Below, one piece after another: positions 14,546 to 23,168 of a stretch of DNA of 64,000 bases (position 1 is its first letter; each line of letters begins with the position of its first letter). A program made the position numbers and the translations under genes. The notes beneath the pieces were generated by a model that made no database searches, was not told where the DNA came from, and saw only the letters and a list, made by a program, of their open reading frames with translations. The stretch spans positions 62,001-126,000 of the forward strand of contig MKSW01000001.1 in assembly GCA_001897425.1 (NCBI GenBank), given 5' to 3'. Source of the DNA: Actinobacteria bacterium 69-20 (GTDB taxonomy: Bacteria; Actinomycetota; Actinomycetes; Mycobacteriales; Nakamurellaceae).

Positions 14546-15253
14546 GTGACCGCCATCGTCGACCGATCGGAGCTTCGTGCCATGACCACCGCCGTACCGA
14601 CCGACTCCCTTCCCAGTGACCGCGCTCTACCCCGAGGTTCCGTCCGCCGATGGGCGTTCCTCGCCCTCGTCGGGTTTCCGATGTGGGTCGTATGCTTCGT
14701 GTTGCTCTACGGTGCGCTGGGCGCGGAGCCGGCGGAGATGACACCGGCCGAGTCCATCGCCTACTACCGGGCTGGCGGTGCGGCGATCTGGGCGTTCACG
14801 GTGATCGCCACGGTGGCGTCCGTGGTCATGGCGCTCGCCCTGGTTGGTCTGTCGCGATCTGTCGCTGGCCCCGCCAGGCACAACCTCCTCGCGCGCTTAG
14901 CGCTGGTCGCTGCGACCGTCGGCGGGATCGCTGGGATGGCTTCTGGTCTCGGCACGTTCGTGACCCTCGTCGCCGACCCGGACCGCCCCAGTGCCCTGGC
15001 CGAGGCGCTGGTGGCGAAGTCTCCGGCAAGCGCGATCGTCAACGGCGTGGCCTGGACCCTGCTGCTGGTCGCGGTGACGCTGCTGGCCTTCGCCTTACGG
15101 CGCGCGGGAGTGCTGCGCCGCGGTGGCCTGATCATCGGTGTTCTCGGTGCGCTGCTCACGGTGGTGATGCTGGCGACGTTCTTCTTCGTTCCGGTGGTAG
15201 CGGCGGCCCTCGAACTTGCCGTGGGTGCGGCGCTGCTGGCAAGACGCCAATAG
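14546..15253 (+). CDS. Multi-pass membrane protein of unknown function
   Basis: 235 residues from GTG 14546; ATG 14582 (MTTAVPTDSLPS) is equally plausible. About six hydrophobic segments are visible, including WAFLALVGFPMWVVCFVLLY, AAIWAFTVIATVASVVMALA, VAWTLLLVAVTLLAFALRRA and LIIGVLGALLTVVMLATFFF, with a short polar stretch between the first two. The layout resembles DUF998/DUF4386-type proteins, but I cannot fix the family. It lies 68 bp upstream of a sensor kinase gene and could be in the same transcript. Confidence 0.65.
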   Translation: MTAIVDRSELRAMTTAVPTDSLPSDRALPRGSVRRWAFLALVGFPMWVVCFVLLYGALGAEPAEMTPAESIAYYRAGGAAIWAFTVIATVASVVMALALVGLSRSVAGPARHNLLARLALVAATVGGIAGMASGLGTFVTLVADPDRPSALAEALVAKSPASAIVNGVAWTLLLVAVTLLAFALRRAGVLRRGGLIIGVLGALLTVVMLATFFFVPVVAAALELAVGAALLARRQ

Positions 15254-15321
15254 CATGAGGCGCACCAGGCATCGGGCGCGCCGAACACCGGTGTCTTCGG
15301 CGGACGGAACGGACGGCGGAT

Positions 15322-17190
15322 ATGGGCGTGCGCGGGACTGCGCCGTGGGGTGCTCGAGCGCTTCTCGTCACTGCCATGGTGACCGCGGGCGCCGCTGCGG
15401 TGATCGCCGCAGCGAGCGGTGCTTCGGTGGGCACCTGGGTGCGGGTCGGTACCGCGGTGCTGTACCTCGGGATCGGTGTGCTCGGCCTGCTATTGGCGCA
15501 GCACGATGCCCGTAGCCCGGCGGCGTGGGTGTTGCTGGCAGGATCGGTCGGCGAGTCCGTGCTGGCGCTGGATCAGCGTTCGGATGGTGGTTTCGGTCAG
15601 CTGATCCTCGGCTCGATCGCCGCCGTCGCCGTGTTTGCGCTGTTCACCATAGGCGTGCTGCTGTTCCCGTACCGTCGCCGGGGGCCAACCGCGCGACTGC
15701 TGTTGATCGTCTCCGTCGTCGCGCTCGTCCTGCTGGGTGCCGGCAGCGTCAGCGGGCCGCTCGGTGGTGATGGGAACAGCGACGGGAGCATCGTGCTCCT
15801 CGCGGGCCTGTTGTTGACCGTCATCCTCTCCCCACTGGTCGCGGTGGACGTCGGCTGCCGACGTCGCCGCGCCTCGCGGGGGGGGCAGCGCAGTGCGCTG
15901 GTGCTGCTGGAGATCGCCGCATGGGTGAACGCCTCCGCCTTCGTCGGCTGCGCGGTGATCGCCGCGACGGGAGCCCTGCCGCCGTGGTTCGGGGTGGCCG
16001 CGGAACAGACCGGAGTGGTATTCGGCATCTGCGCGTGGATCGGGATCGTCCGCTTTCGGCTGCTCGGCCTGCGGGCGACGGTTGCCGCTGTGTTGCCGTA
16101 TCTGGCGGTGTCGGCGATCGCCGTGGCGGTCGCGAGCGCTACCGCTGCGACACTCGGTGCAGTGCTCTCCGGTTGGGCCGACTCGGCCGTCAGCGCCGCG
16201 CTCGCGGTATTGCTCGTGCTGCCGTTGCACGGGCAGCTGCGGGCCATGACGAACCTGCTGGTTTACGGCCGCCGCACGGATCCCGGCGAAACCCTCGCGT
16301 TGCTGGGCGGGCGTCTCGCCGAACAGGCCTCGGAGCAGGACACCGTGGAGCACGCGTTGCGCACCATCGGTGATGCGCTCGCGGTGCGAGTGCGGCTGGT
16401 CGACAATCTGGTCGACAATGACGAACCCGTCACCGGGGAGCGACTACCCCTGTTGTTCGATGGACGGCCGGTCGGAACGCTAGCTATCGACGGTGCAGTG
16501 CATCCCGCTGACCGGCGCACCCTCCAGGGACTGGTTCCCCACCTCGCGGCCGCGGTCCACGCGCGGCGGCTGGAACGAGCGCTACAGGACTCGCGTCGAC
16601 TGCTGGTCAGCGCGCGCAGCGCCGAGCGAGAGCGGATTCGCCGCGACCTGCACGACGGGCTCGGACCGACCCTGGCCGGCATTGTGCTGGGGGTCGAAGG
16701 GATCCAGCGACACCTGGCCGACCCGGACCGAGCGCGCGCGGAGCTCGCCACCCTGCACCACGTCGGCCGGGGCGCCGTCGAGGAGGTCCGCCGCATCGTC
16801 TATGCCCTTCGGCCGCCGCAGTTGGACTCGCTCGGACTCGATGGGGCACTGCGCGAGCAGGCCACTCGGCTCGGTGCCGCCTCGGTCGAGACCGGCGTGC
16901 TGCCGGAGCTGCCGGACACACTCGAGACCGGTGTCTACCTCATCGCCCTGGAAGCCATGAAGAATGCCGCAACACACGCCAGGCCCGGCCGATTCTGGGT
17001 TCGGCTACACGCCGCCGAACGGCTCGCCCTGGAGGTCAGCGACGACGGCCCCGGCCTTGTCATCGGTTACCGCCCCGGCGTCGGCATCCGGTCGATGCGC
17101 GAACGAGCAGCGGAACTCGGCGGCGCCCTGGACCTGCTGCCCTGCCACCCCCACGGCACGCTGGTGCGTGCGGAGTGGGGGCTGACATGA
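15322..17190 (+). CDS. NarL-type sensor histidine kinase
   Basis: 622 residues. The first half has about nine membrane helices. A linker near residues 340-420 resembles a degenerate GAF-like sensor. The HisKA_3 dimerisation box RERIRRDLHDGLGPTLAGIV holds the phospho-accepting H444. The ATPase domain has N (LEAMKNAATHA) and G1 (VSDDGPGL) boxes. It phosphorylates the response regulator whose gene overlaps its stop by ATGA. The stimulus is unknown. The large membrane domain suggests sensing of a membrane or envelope signal. Confidence 0.9.
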   Translation: MGVRGTAPWGARALLVTAMVTAGAAAVIAAASGASVGTWVRVGTAVLYLGIGVLGLLLAQHDARSPAAWVLLAGSVGESVLALDQRSDGGFGQLILGSIAAVAVFALFTIGVLLFPYRRRGPTARLLLIVSVVALVLLGAGSVSGPLGGDGNSDGSIVLLAGLLLTVILSPLVAVDVGCRRRRASRGGQRSALVLLEIAAWVNASAFVGCAVIAATGALPPWFGVAAEQTGVVFGICAWIGIVRFRLLGLRATVAAVLPYLAVSAIAVAVASATAATLGAVLSGWADSAVSAALAVLLVLPLHGQLRAMTNLLVYGRRTDPGETLALLGGRLAEQASEQDTVEHALRTIGDALAVRVRLVDNLVDNDEPVTGERLPLLFDGRPVGTLAIDGAVHPADRRTLQGLVPHLAAAVHARRLERALQDSRRLLVSARSAERERIRRDLHDGLGPTLAGIVLGVEGIQRHLADPDRARAELATLHHVGRGAVEEVRRIVYALRPPQLDSLGLDGALREQATRLGAASVETGVLPELPDTLETGVYLIALEAMKNAATHARPGRFWVRLHAAERLALEVSDDGPGLVIGYRPGVGIRSMRERAAELGGALDLLPCHPHGTLVRAEWGLT

Positions 17191-17852
17191 GCACCCCGTC
17201 GGTGCGCGTGCTGCTCGCCGACGACCATCCCTTGTTCCGCGACGGACTGCGTGGGCTGATCGCAGACACCGACGGATTCGAGGTGGTGGGGGAGGCGGCC
17301 AGCGGTGCCGAGGCCATTGAACTGGCGGCCACTACACGCCCCGACATCGTGCTCATGGACCTGCGCATGCCTGGGATCGACGGCGTGGAGGCGACCCGCC
17401 GCATCTTGCATGACGGATCCGCCGCAGCCGTGCTGGCCCTGACCATGAGCGACGACGATGGCCTCGTTTTCGCCGCCCTGCGTGCGGGGGCGCGTGGCTA
17501 CATCCTCAAGGGCGCCACCGGCCACGACATCGTGGAGTCGCTGCGTATCGTCGCGTCCGGACGGGCCATTCTCGACGCGCCCATCGCCGCCCGCATGGAC
17601 CGCTACTTCGCTCGGCATCAATCCGCGCCGCATCCGGCGTTTCCCCACCTGTCGGCCCGCGAACAAGACATCCTGACGCTGATGTCCGCGGGTTTGTCCA
17701 ATGCCGAGATCGCTGCGCGCCTCGTGCTCAGCGAAAAGACCGTACGCAACAACGTCTCGACGGTCTTCACCAAGCTCGGCGTCGCGACCCGCGCCGCCGC
17801 CGTCGCTCACGCCCGCGATGCGGGCCTGGGTGCGCCACCGCCCATGACGTAG
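17187..17852 (+). CDS. NarL/FixJ-family response regulator
   Basis: 221 residues. The receiver domain has D58 in DIVLMDLRMPGIDG and K in GYILKGATG. The C-terminal LuxR-type HTH is LSAREQDILTLMSAGLSNAE, IAARLVLSEKTVRNNVSTVF. It is the transcriptional output of the kinase at 15322, to which it is coupled by a 4-bp overlap; ATG 17187 was chosen for that reason. Confidence 0.92.
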   Translation: MSTPSVRVLLADDHPLFRDGLRGLIADTDGFEVVGEAASGAEAIELAATTRPDIVLMDLRMPGIDGVEATRRILHDGSAAAVLALTMSDDDGLVFAALRAGARGYILKGATGHDIVESLRIVASGRAILDAPIAARMDRYFARHQSAPHPAFPHLSAREQDILTLMSAGLSNAEIAARLVLSEKTVRNNVSTVFTKLGVATRAAAVAHARDAGLGAPPPMT

Positions 17853-18014
17853 CCGTCGCCATGTCGGCGGCGGTGGTGATGGGCAGCTGCATGGCCGGCA
17901 ACAGGGCATTGCCGACGACGCTGACGACTGGGCAGACCACGTCGAAGGCGGACGCCACGATCAGCGGGCTTGCGCCACCACATGGCCCGGCCGAAAAGCC
18001 GGGACATGGAGCGG

Positions 18015-18647
18015 TCAGGTCCACGGCAGCGCCGGGAGGTCGCGTTCGCCCGCGGCGATCAGCTCGGCGATCGCGTCCTCGGAGACCGGGGTGCCGCCCC
18101 ACGCGTCCACACCGACGTTGATCATCCGGCCGCTTTGGCGCCAGCTGCCGTGCACGTGCCCGCACAGTAGCCAGGAGCCGTCGTCGGCCGGCCGCCACGG
18201 GGCGAAGCGGTCGTGGATCACCTCCCCGTGCCGGTCCTCGTGCCCGTCGAGAGTCGTGTCGGCGTAGGGGAAATGCGAGACGTTGACCGTGGTGCCGGTG
18301 GAGAGCGTCAGCGTGGTGTTGGTCAGGATCAGGTCGCTCAGCCGGCACCGCTCCCGGTACACCTCGATGAACCGCTCGCCGCGCGCGCCGTTGCACGGGT
18401 GGCAGCGGTCGTGGTTGCCGGCCACGAGCGTCACAGCCGCGGGGATCCGGCCCAGATGCGGGAGTGTCTCAGTGAGCGGTCCGAGCGCGACATCGCCGAG
18501 GTGCCACAGCATGTCGCCGTCGGCGAGCAGATTCGACGCACGCTCCACCAGGTCGTCGTTCATGCGGTCGACATCGTCATACGGCCGGGCGCAGTAGCGG
18601 ATGATGTTCTGGTGCCCGAAATGGGTGTCCGAGGTGAAGAACCGCAT
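18015..18647 (-). CDS. Calcineurin-like metallophosphoesterase
   Basis: 210 residues with all metal-ligand motifs of the family in order: SDTHFGH (D-x-H), HLGDVALG (GD), AGNHDRC (GNHD), then HFPY and CGHVHGSW (GHxH). It has no signal peptide, so it is a cytosolic two-metal phosphoesterase. The substrate cannot be read from sequence; nucleotides or phosphoproteins are possible. It is a monocistronic-looking gene. The segment 17853-18014 between it and the upstream response regulator is non-coding. Confidence 0.88.
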   Translation of the reverse strand: MRFFTSDTHFGHQNIIRYCARPYDDVDRMNDDLVERASNLLADGDMLWHLGDVALGPLTETLPHLGRIPAAVTLVAGNHDRCHPCNGARGERFIEVYRERCRLSDLILTNTTLTLSTGTTVNVSHFPYADTTLDGHEDRHGEVIHDRFAPWRPADDGSWLLCGHVHGSWRQSGRMINVGVDAWGGTPVSEDAIAELIAAGERDLPALPWT

Positions 18648-18712
18648 GGCTTCACCCTGCCGGAACCCGTCGAGACGTGCCCGGCGGGGTCGGATTCGCT
18701 CGCCGGCTTCGC

Positions 18713-18732
18713 CGCGAATAGCGTCATACCCG
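18713..18732 (+). repeat. Dispersed 20-bp motif, copy 2
   Basis: CGCGAATAGCGTCATACCCG, one mismatch from the consensus, lies in the gap between two minus-strand genes (18648-18752). Confidence 0.65.
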
Positions 18733-18752
18733 ATACCGATCCGGAGCAGTCG

Positions 18753-20387
18753 TCAGGCCGCGGTGATCGTGAGGCGGCGGAATGCTGCCGTGCCGTCGTG
18801 CGAGCTGCGGCCGATGTGGACATACCCGCCGCGGATGCGCCGATCGGTCGCGGAGATCGTCGTCCAGGAGCCGCCGACGTCGCGCGACCAGGCGAGCGAC
18901 GTAGGCGTGACATCGAGACGGAAAGACATCCACTCGCCCGCCTGTGGTGCGGCCAACTGTTGGGTGTTGCCGAGCGGGACGCCGGCGGTGCGGCCCGCGA
19001 TGTGTGCGTAGAGTTCGAGCCGGCCGTCGGCGCGCTGGATGGCGTGATAGCCGGTGCTGGCGCCTAGTTGGTGCTCGTAGTAGCGGTCGTCGGTGTGCCC
19101 GAACGCCAGGGTGATGTTCGCGGAGCTGTCGGTGGGCGTCGCCTGGAAGGCGGCGTCGAACGTGATCGAGTAGCTTCCCTGCGCCGCGCTGATCGGCGAG
19201 AGTTGGCCCAGGGTCATGAAGTGCTGGCCGCCGCGTGCGGCCAGGGCGAGCTGGTCCGAGTCCTGCCAGGTGGGTGCCCACGTCGCGGATGCCGGATCCA
19301 GGCTCATTTCGCCGGGGGCGATGGCTCGATATTTCCAGGAGTCGGCGGTGGCAGACGGCGCCGAACTCGTGACGTAGGGGTAACTCGAGGTGACCACGCC
19401 CGCGACCCCTTGGGAGAAGAAGTGAACGGCATCGGCGCGTCGATGGACCGGGTAGACCCAGACCGGGATCCTGGTGTCCAGGCACCGTCGCAGCGCCTCC
19501 GCAGCCAGATACCCGTCGGGCGTGGTGCTGTCGTACGCCGGAATCACCAGATAGTCGGAATCCGGGTGCAGGGGCGATGCCGTGGACGCCACATTCGGCG
19601 CCGTGATGTCGGTCGGCACACCGAAATAGGCGAACACCGGATACCCGGCCTTCTTCGCCTCGGCAATGCGATGGCTGGCGTGAAATGCCTTGATAATCAA
19701 CGAATCTCGCATGCCGAGCCGTTCCGCCATTGCGATGGTCGCTGGATATGCGTTGTCGTCCTTGGCCTCCAGGCACACCACTGCCCGGTTGCGAACCAGA
19801 TCGAGAGCGTCTGCGAGCAACGCAATCCGCGGGAGCGGATTCTCTCCCCAGGCCGGACCCAACTGGGGAGCGCGGAGCGCGACGGATCGGAGGATGGTCG
19901 AGGGTTGGGCGGCGGCAGGCCCTGTGGCGGTCGTCGTCCGATCGTAGGTGAGGTCGTGCTGGCAGATGAGTTGGCCGTCCGACGTCGCCACCACGCTGAT
20001 TTCCAGGCACTGGGCGCCCGCCCCCAACGCGGCGCGGTAGGCGTCGAGCGAATGCTCGGGGTACACGTCGCCGGAGCCGCGGTGCGCGATGAAGTAATGC
20101 TGCCCCCTGGTGGCCCGCCAGCTTGCGACGGTGACCCTCTGGGCCGACGGGACGTTGTCGGCCGCGCCCAAAGTCGTGCCCGTCGTCGTCCCCGTGGCGG
20201 CCGAGCCGCGCGCGGCGATCCCGGCACCGGCGGCAGCCCCGGCGACGAGGCCCCCCACGGTCCCCAGGCCTAGCGCTCCTAGAACCGTTCGGCGACTGGG
20301 CCGCTGATCCGGGGGGTGGTCAAGGTGTTGGGCCGGCGTCCCTCCGGGATTGTCGATCGCGTTCGACGGATCGGGGTTACCGGCCAT
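18753..20387 (-). CDS. Tat-exported glycerophosphodiester phosphodiesterase
   Basis: About 544 residues. A twin-arginine signal (PSRRTVLGALGLGTVGGLVA) starts near residue 30. The GDPD catalytic region follows: FIAHRGSGDVYPEHSLDAYR, QCLEISVVATSDGQLICQHD and VVCLEAKDDNAYP supply the HRG, E-x-D-like and H-D residues of this TIM-barrel family. It hydrolyses glycerophosphodiesters to glycerol-3-phosphate and an alcohol outside the cytoplasm. The last 200 residues look like a beta-sandwich (SITFDAAFQ...GYVHIGRSSHD), possibly carbohydrate- or wall-binding. ATG at 20387 with GAGGGAG upstream was preferred over ATG 20399. Confidence 0.85.
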   Translation of the reverse strand: MAGNPDPSNAIDNPGGTPAQHLDHPPDQRPSRRTVLGALGLGTVGGLVAGAAAGAGIAARGSAATGTTTGTTLGAADNVPSAQRVTVASWRATRGQHYFIAHRGSGDVYPEHSLDAYRAALGAGAQCLEISVVATSDGQLICQHDLTYDRTTTATGPAAAQPSTILRSVALRAPQLGPAWGENPLPRIALLADALDLVRNRAVVCLEAKDDNAYPATIAMAERLGMRDSLIIKAFHASHRIAEAKKAGYPVFAYFGVPTDITAPNVASTASPLHPDSDYLVIPAYDSTTPDGYLAAEALRRCLDTRIPVWVYPVHRRADAVHFFSQGVAGVVTSSYPYVTSSAPSATADSWKYRAIAPGEMSLDPASATWAPTWQDSDQLALAARGGQHFMTLGQLSPISAAQGSYSITFDAAFQATPTDSSANITLAFGHTDDRYYEHQLGASTGYHAIQRADGRLELYAHIAGRTAGVPLGNTQQLAAPQAGEWMSFRLDVTPTSLAWSRDVGGSWTTISATDRRIRGGYVHIGRSSHDGTAAFRRLTITAA

Positions 20388-20400
20388 GGTCTCCCTCATC

Positions 20401-20442
20401 TCGGAAGCGCTGCCTCGGAAGCGCTGCCTCGAAAGCGCTGCG
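20401..20442. repeat. Three tandem 14-bp repeats at the 5' end of the GDPD gene
   Basis: TCGGAAGCGCTGCC, TCGGAAGCGCTGCC and TCGAAAGCGCTGCG occur head to tail immediately upstream of the possible start codon. Each contains the palindrome AGCGCT. They may be an operator array or leader repeats. The rest of 20443-20631 shows no gene. Confidence 0.6.
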
Positions 20443-20631
20443 GGGCATCACGGGTCCGGTACCCAGGCTACGAGCGCCCGGCCGGAGGCTCTCTCAGGAA
20501 TCTCAGGTCCGCCGGCGGGGAGGCCGTGGTTGCGCGCCGAGGGAGACGTCGCGACGGAGATGACGGGCGTTACGACACGGAGATGACGGCCGCGACGTTC
20601 GTCCGCGGGGATCCCTGTCCGGCGCCCCAAC

Positions 20632-21702
20632 TCAGCCCGCCCAGATGTCGGTGATCGGTGTTGCCGACGCCGCGTCGCCGGTCGGCGGCAGGCCTTCCAA
20701 CTCGTCCAAGGTGCGCAGAAGTCGGTAGTGATTCACGTACTCTCCGTAGCTGCCCGGCTGGACGTGGGCGCCGACGATGATGGTCGGGATGCGATTGCCG
20801 TGGCCGCCGTCATCCTCGTCCCAGGTGAGCACCAGCAGGCTGTCGTGCGTTGTCGCCCAATCGACGTAATCGCCCAGGTGCGTACGCAGCCAGGCATCGC
20901 CCTCGGCGATCGTGCCGTTGTGCATGTCGTGGTCGAGATTCGGGATCACGAACGACACGGCCGGCAGTTGCGTGTAATCGGACGGGAAGGCGGTGAAGGG
21001 CTGGTTCACGGTATCCGGAACATTCGCAAAGTTGGTCCAGGGCGCGTGCTTTCGGGCGTAGGCCCCGGCCGTGCAACCGGTGAACCCGACCTGGGGGAGC
21101 CCCTCGGAGTAACCGCGGAAGTCCTTTCCGGCGGACGCCAGTTGCGCGGCGAGGTTCGCCCCGTCGAAACGAAGTGGGCAGGCGTCGGTAGCCAGGCCCT
21201 GTGTGGATCCGGAGAACAGGGCGACGTAGTTCGGCTCACTGGGATGGGTGATCGCGTAGGAGTTGGTCAGCGTTGCGCCCGACTGGGCCAGCGAGTTGAT
21301 GTAAGGCGCGGCCGGATTGCCGAGAATGTCGTCGGCAGAACGGTTCTCCTCGACGATGACGACGATGTGCGCGATCTCGGGCAGCACGCTGCGGCTCGAC
21401 GTGGCGCCCTCTGTGGTACGGGCCGGCGGGGCGACCGACGAGCTCTGTGAGCTGGCCGAGAAACTCTGAGAGCTGGTCGTGTCGCTCGCGGTGGAGGGTG
21501 CGGGGCTGGCGGTGTCGGTTGGGCCGATATCCGCCCCGCTGCCCATCGGGACTGTCGTTCCAGTGCCGGCGCTGACGCCCACCGAGTGTGTGGCGGATCC
21601 GGTGCCCGTGGAGTGTGCCGCCCTGCCGCTCCCGCACCCACTGAGCACCAGCAACACCGCGCCCGCCACCGCGGTCGTGAGGATCCGGTGCATGTTGCCC
21701 AC
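20632..21702 (-). CDS. Lipoprotein phosphoesterase (acid phosphatase/phospholipase C-like)
   Basis: 356 residues from GTG 21702; ATG 21693 is an alternative. Lipobox: LLVLSGCGSG. A Ser/Thr-rich linker follows (about residues 30-100). The phosphoesterase-family domain then shows IAHIVVIVEENRSADDILGN, PSEPNYVALFSG, SFVIPNLDHDMHNGTIAEGD and VLTWDEDDGGHGNRIPTIIV, the metal-binding pattern of the PlcC/AcpA superfamily. It probably releases phosphate from extracellular esters. It sits beside the exported glycerophosphodiesterase on the same strand, so the two may act together on phospholipid head groups. Confidence 0.85.
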   Translation of the reverse strand: MGNMHRILTTAVAGAVLLVLSGCGSGRAAHSTGTGSATHSVGVSAGTGTTVPMGSGADIGPTDTASPAPSTASDTTSSQSFSASSQSSSVAPPARTTEGATSSRSVLPEIAHIVVIVEENRSADDILGNPAAPYINSLAQSGATLTNSYAITHPSEPNYVALFSGSTQGLATDACPLRFDGANLAAQLASAGKDFRGYSEGLPQVGFTGCTAGAYARKHAPWTNFANVPDTVNQPFTAFPSDYTQLPAVSFVIPNLDHDMHNGTIAEGDAWLRTHLGDYVDWATTHDSLLVLTWDEDDGGHGNRIPTIIVGAHVQPGSYGEYVNHYRLLRTLDELEGLPPTGDAASATPITDIWAG

Positions 21703-21757
21703 ACTACGGCGCGGCGCTGCCTGGTCCAGGAGCGGCCGGACTCGCCGAGCAAAACGC

Positions 21758-21788
21758 TTGTGTAGATTAATTCACTACTTATATAGTG
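21758..21788 (+). promoter_or_regulatory. Promoter and operator of the GntR/ABC operon
   Basis: -35 TTGTGT (21758-21763), an 18-bp spacer and -10 TATAGT (21782-21787). The inverted repeat CACTA (21773-21777)/TAGTG (21784-21788) overlaps the -10. The preferred GTG start at 21795 is 7 bp after the -10, so the mRNA is probably leaderless. The repeat is a likely autorepression site for the GntR protein. Confidence 0.6.
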
Positions 21789-21794
21789 CTTTGC

Positions 21795-22187
21795 GTGATC
21801 GAGTTCCGGATCGAGCGACGCAGCGGCACCGCCGCCTACGCGCAGATCGTGCATCAGGTGCGGGACGCCGTGCTGTTGGGCAGGTTGCACGTCGGCGACC
21901 AGTTGCCCACCGCCCGGGAGGTGGTCGCCGCCACCGGCATCAACCCGAACACGGTGCTCAAGGCCTATCGACAGCTCGATGTTCAGGGCGTGGTCGAAAC
22001 ACGGGCCGGCGCAGGAACTTTCGTCATCGCCGTGCCGGAACGGGTGGTGGATGAGTCGGCCTCTCCGTTGGCCGGATCGCTGCGCGCGTGGCTGGTCGAC
22101 GCGCGTGACGCCGGCCTGGACCGCCCCGCCGTGGAAGCCCTCGTGAAAGCACAGCTCGATCGGACATTTAGGGAGGAACGAGTATGA
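21795..22187 (+). CDS. GntR-family regulator, YtrA/YhcF type
   Basis: 130 residues, the short form of GntR with little beyond the DNA-binding domain: IEFRIERRSGTAAYAQIVHQ, LPTAREVVAATGINPNTVLK and AYRQLDVQGVVETRAGAGTF. This subfamily controls adjacent ABC transporter genes, often in response to envelope stress or cell-wall antibiotics. Its stop overlaps the ABC ATPase start by ATGA, so regulator and transporter are co-expressed. GTG 21795 gives the usual family N-terminus; GTG 21786 is the alternative. Confidence 0.88.
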   Translation: MIEFRIERRSGTAAYAQIVHQVRDAVLLGRLHVGDQLPTAREVVAATGINPNTVLKAYRQLDVQGVVETRAGAGTFVIAVPERVVDESASPLAGSLRAWLVDARDAGLDRPAVEALVKAQLDRTFREERV

Positions 22188-23083
22188 CGCAGTCGCTAAT
22201 CGATACCGTCCCGCTGCGGGTGGATCAGGTGGGCCAGCGCTACGGGAAGAAGTGGGTGCTGCGCGGCTGCACCTTCGACCTGAGGCCGCACGCCGTGACG
22301 GCGCTGATCGGCCCGAACGGCGCCGGCAAGTCGACGCTGATGTCCGCGGTCGCCGGGCTGCACGCGTCCACCGAGGGCCGGATCGAGGTGCAGGGAGCGG
22401 CGGTGACGGCGTCACCCTCGCATCCGGATCTCGGCTACTTGGCGCAGGACAAGCCGCTCTACCGGCAGTACCGGGTGCGCGACATGTTGGAGATAGCACG
22501 GCATTTGAACGCGCGCTGGGATCAGGCGCACGCCGATGAGCTGGTCGACGCCGCCGGGCTGGACCGCTCGCAGCGGGTGCGGACGCTCTCCGGCGGGCAG
22601 CGCACGCGGCTCGCGCTGGCGCTGGTGCTCGCCAGGCGGCCCTCGGTCCTGCTGCTGGACGAGCCGCTGGCGGATCTGGATCCGTTGGCGCGCTTGGAGG
22701 TTCAGCAGACGTTGATGACGGAGGTCGCCGATACGGGCATGACGGTGCTCATGTCCTCGCACATCCTGGGTGAGGTGGTCGATCTGTGCGAGGACGTGTT
22801 GGTGATGGGCACGGCCGTCGGGGGCGGTGGACGGATCACGCTGTCCGGCGCGATCGACGAGATCCTTGCCACGCACCGGGTTCTCGTGGGGCCTGGCACC
22901 TCCTCGGGCGACCTCGGCTTCCTGCCGGAGGGCTGCATCGTCGAGGAACAACATGCCGCGCGGCAGACCACCCTGCTGGTCGATCGACCGGTAGGCCCGC
23001 TTCCGGAGGGCTGGACGGCCTCCGATCCGTCGCTGGACGACGTCGTCCTTGCCCACCTCCGCGCGGGCAAGGCGAAGCCATGA
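22184..23083 (+). CDS. ABC transporter ATP-binding protein
   Basis: 299 residues. Walker A is GPNGAGKST, the Q-loop region is LAQDKPLYRQY, the signature is LSGGQRTRLALAL, Walker B is VLLLDEPLADLD and the switch His is in MSSHILGEV. The C-terminal 80 residues form an accessory domain. It powers export through the membrane proteins encoded next (23169 and 24539). The arrangement GntR-ATPase-permease matches ytr-like operons. The substrate is unknown; a role in antibiotic or stress defence is inferred from family precedent. Confidence 0.9.
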   Translation: MTQSLIDTVPLRVDQVGQRYGKKWVLRGCTFDLRPHAVTALIGPNGAGKSTLMSAVAGLHASTEGRIEVQGAAVTASPSHPDLGYLAQDKPLYRQYRVRDMLEIARHLNARWDQAHADELVDAAGLDRSQRVRTLSGGQRTRLALALVLARRPSVLLLDEPLADLDPLARLEVQQTLMTEVADTGMTVLMSSHILGEVVDLCEDVLVMGTAVGGGGRITLSGAIDEILATHRVLVGPGTSSGDLGFLPEGCIVEEQHAARQTTLLVDRPVGPLPEGWTASDPSLDDVVLAHLRAGKAKP

Positions 23084-23092
23084 GCCCCCGCG

Positions 23093-23152
23093 CCGAGCGA
23101 TGCGAAATGGCGGACAAATCGGGCAGGGGATGCGGCATTTCGCACCGCTCGG
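23093..23152. repeat. Stem-loop repeat element, copy 1
   Basis: CCGAGCGATGCGAAATG pairs with GCATTTCGCACCGCTCGG with one mismatch around a loop containing GCGGACAAA. A homologous element occurs at 25858. It lies between the ATPase and first permease genes and could attenuate or process the mRNA. Confidence 0.65.
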
Positions 23153-23168
23153 GGGAGGGATCACGGCC

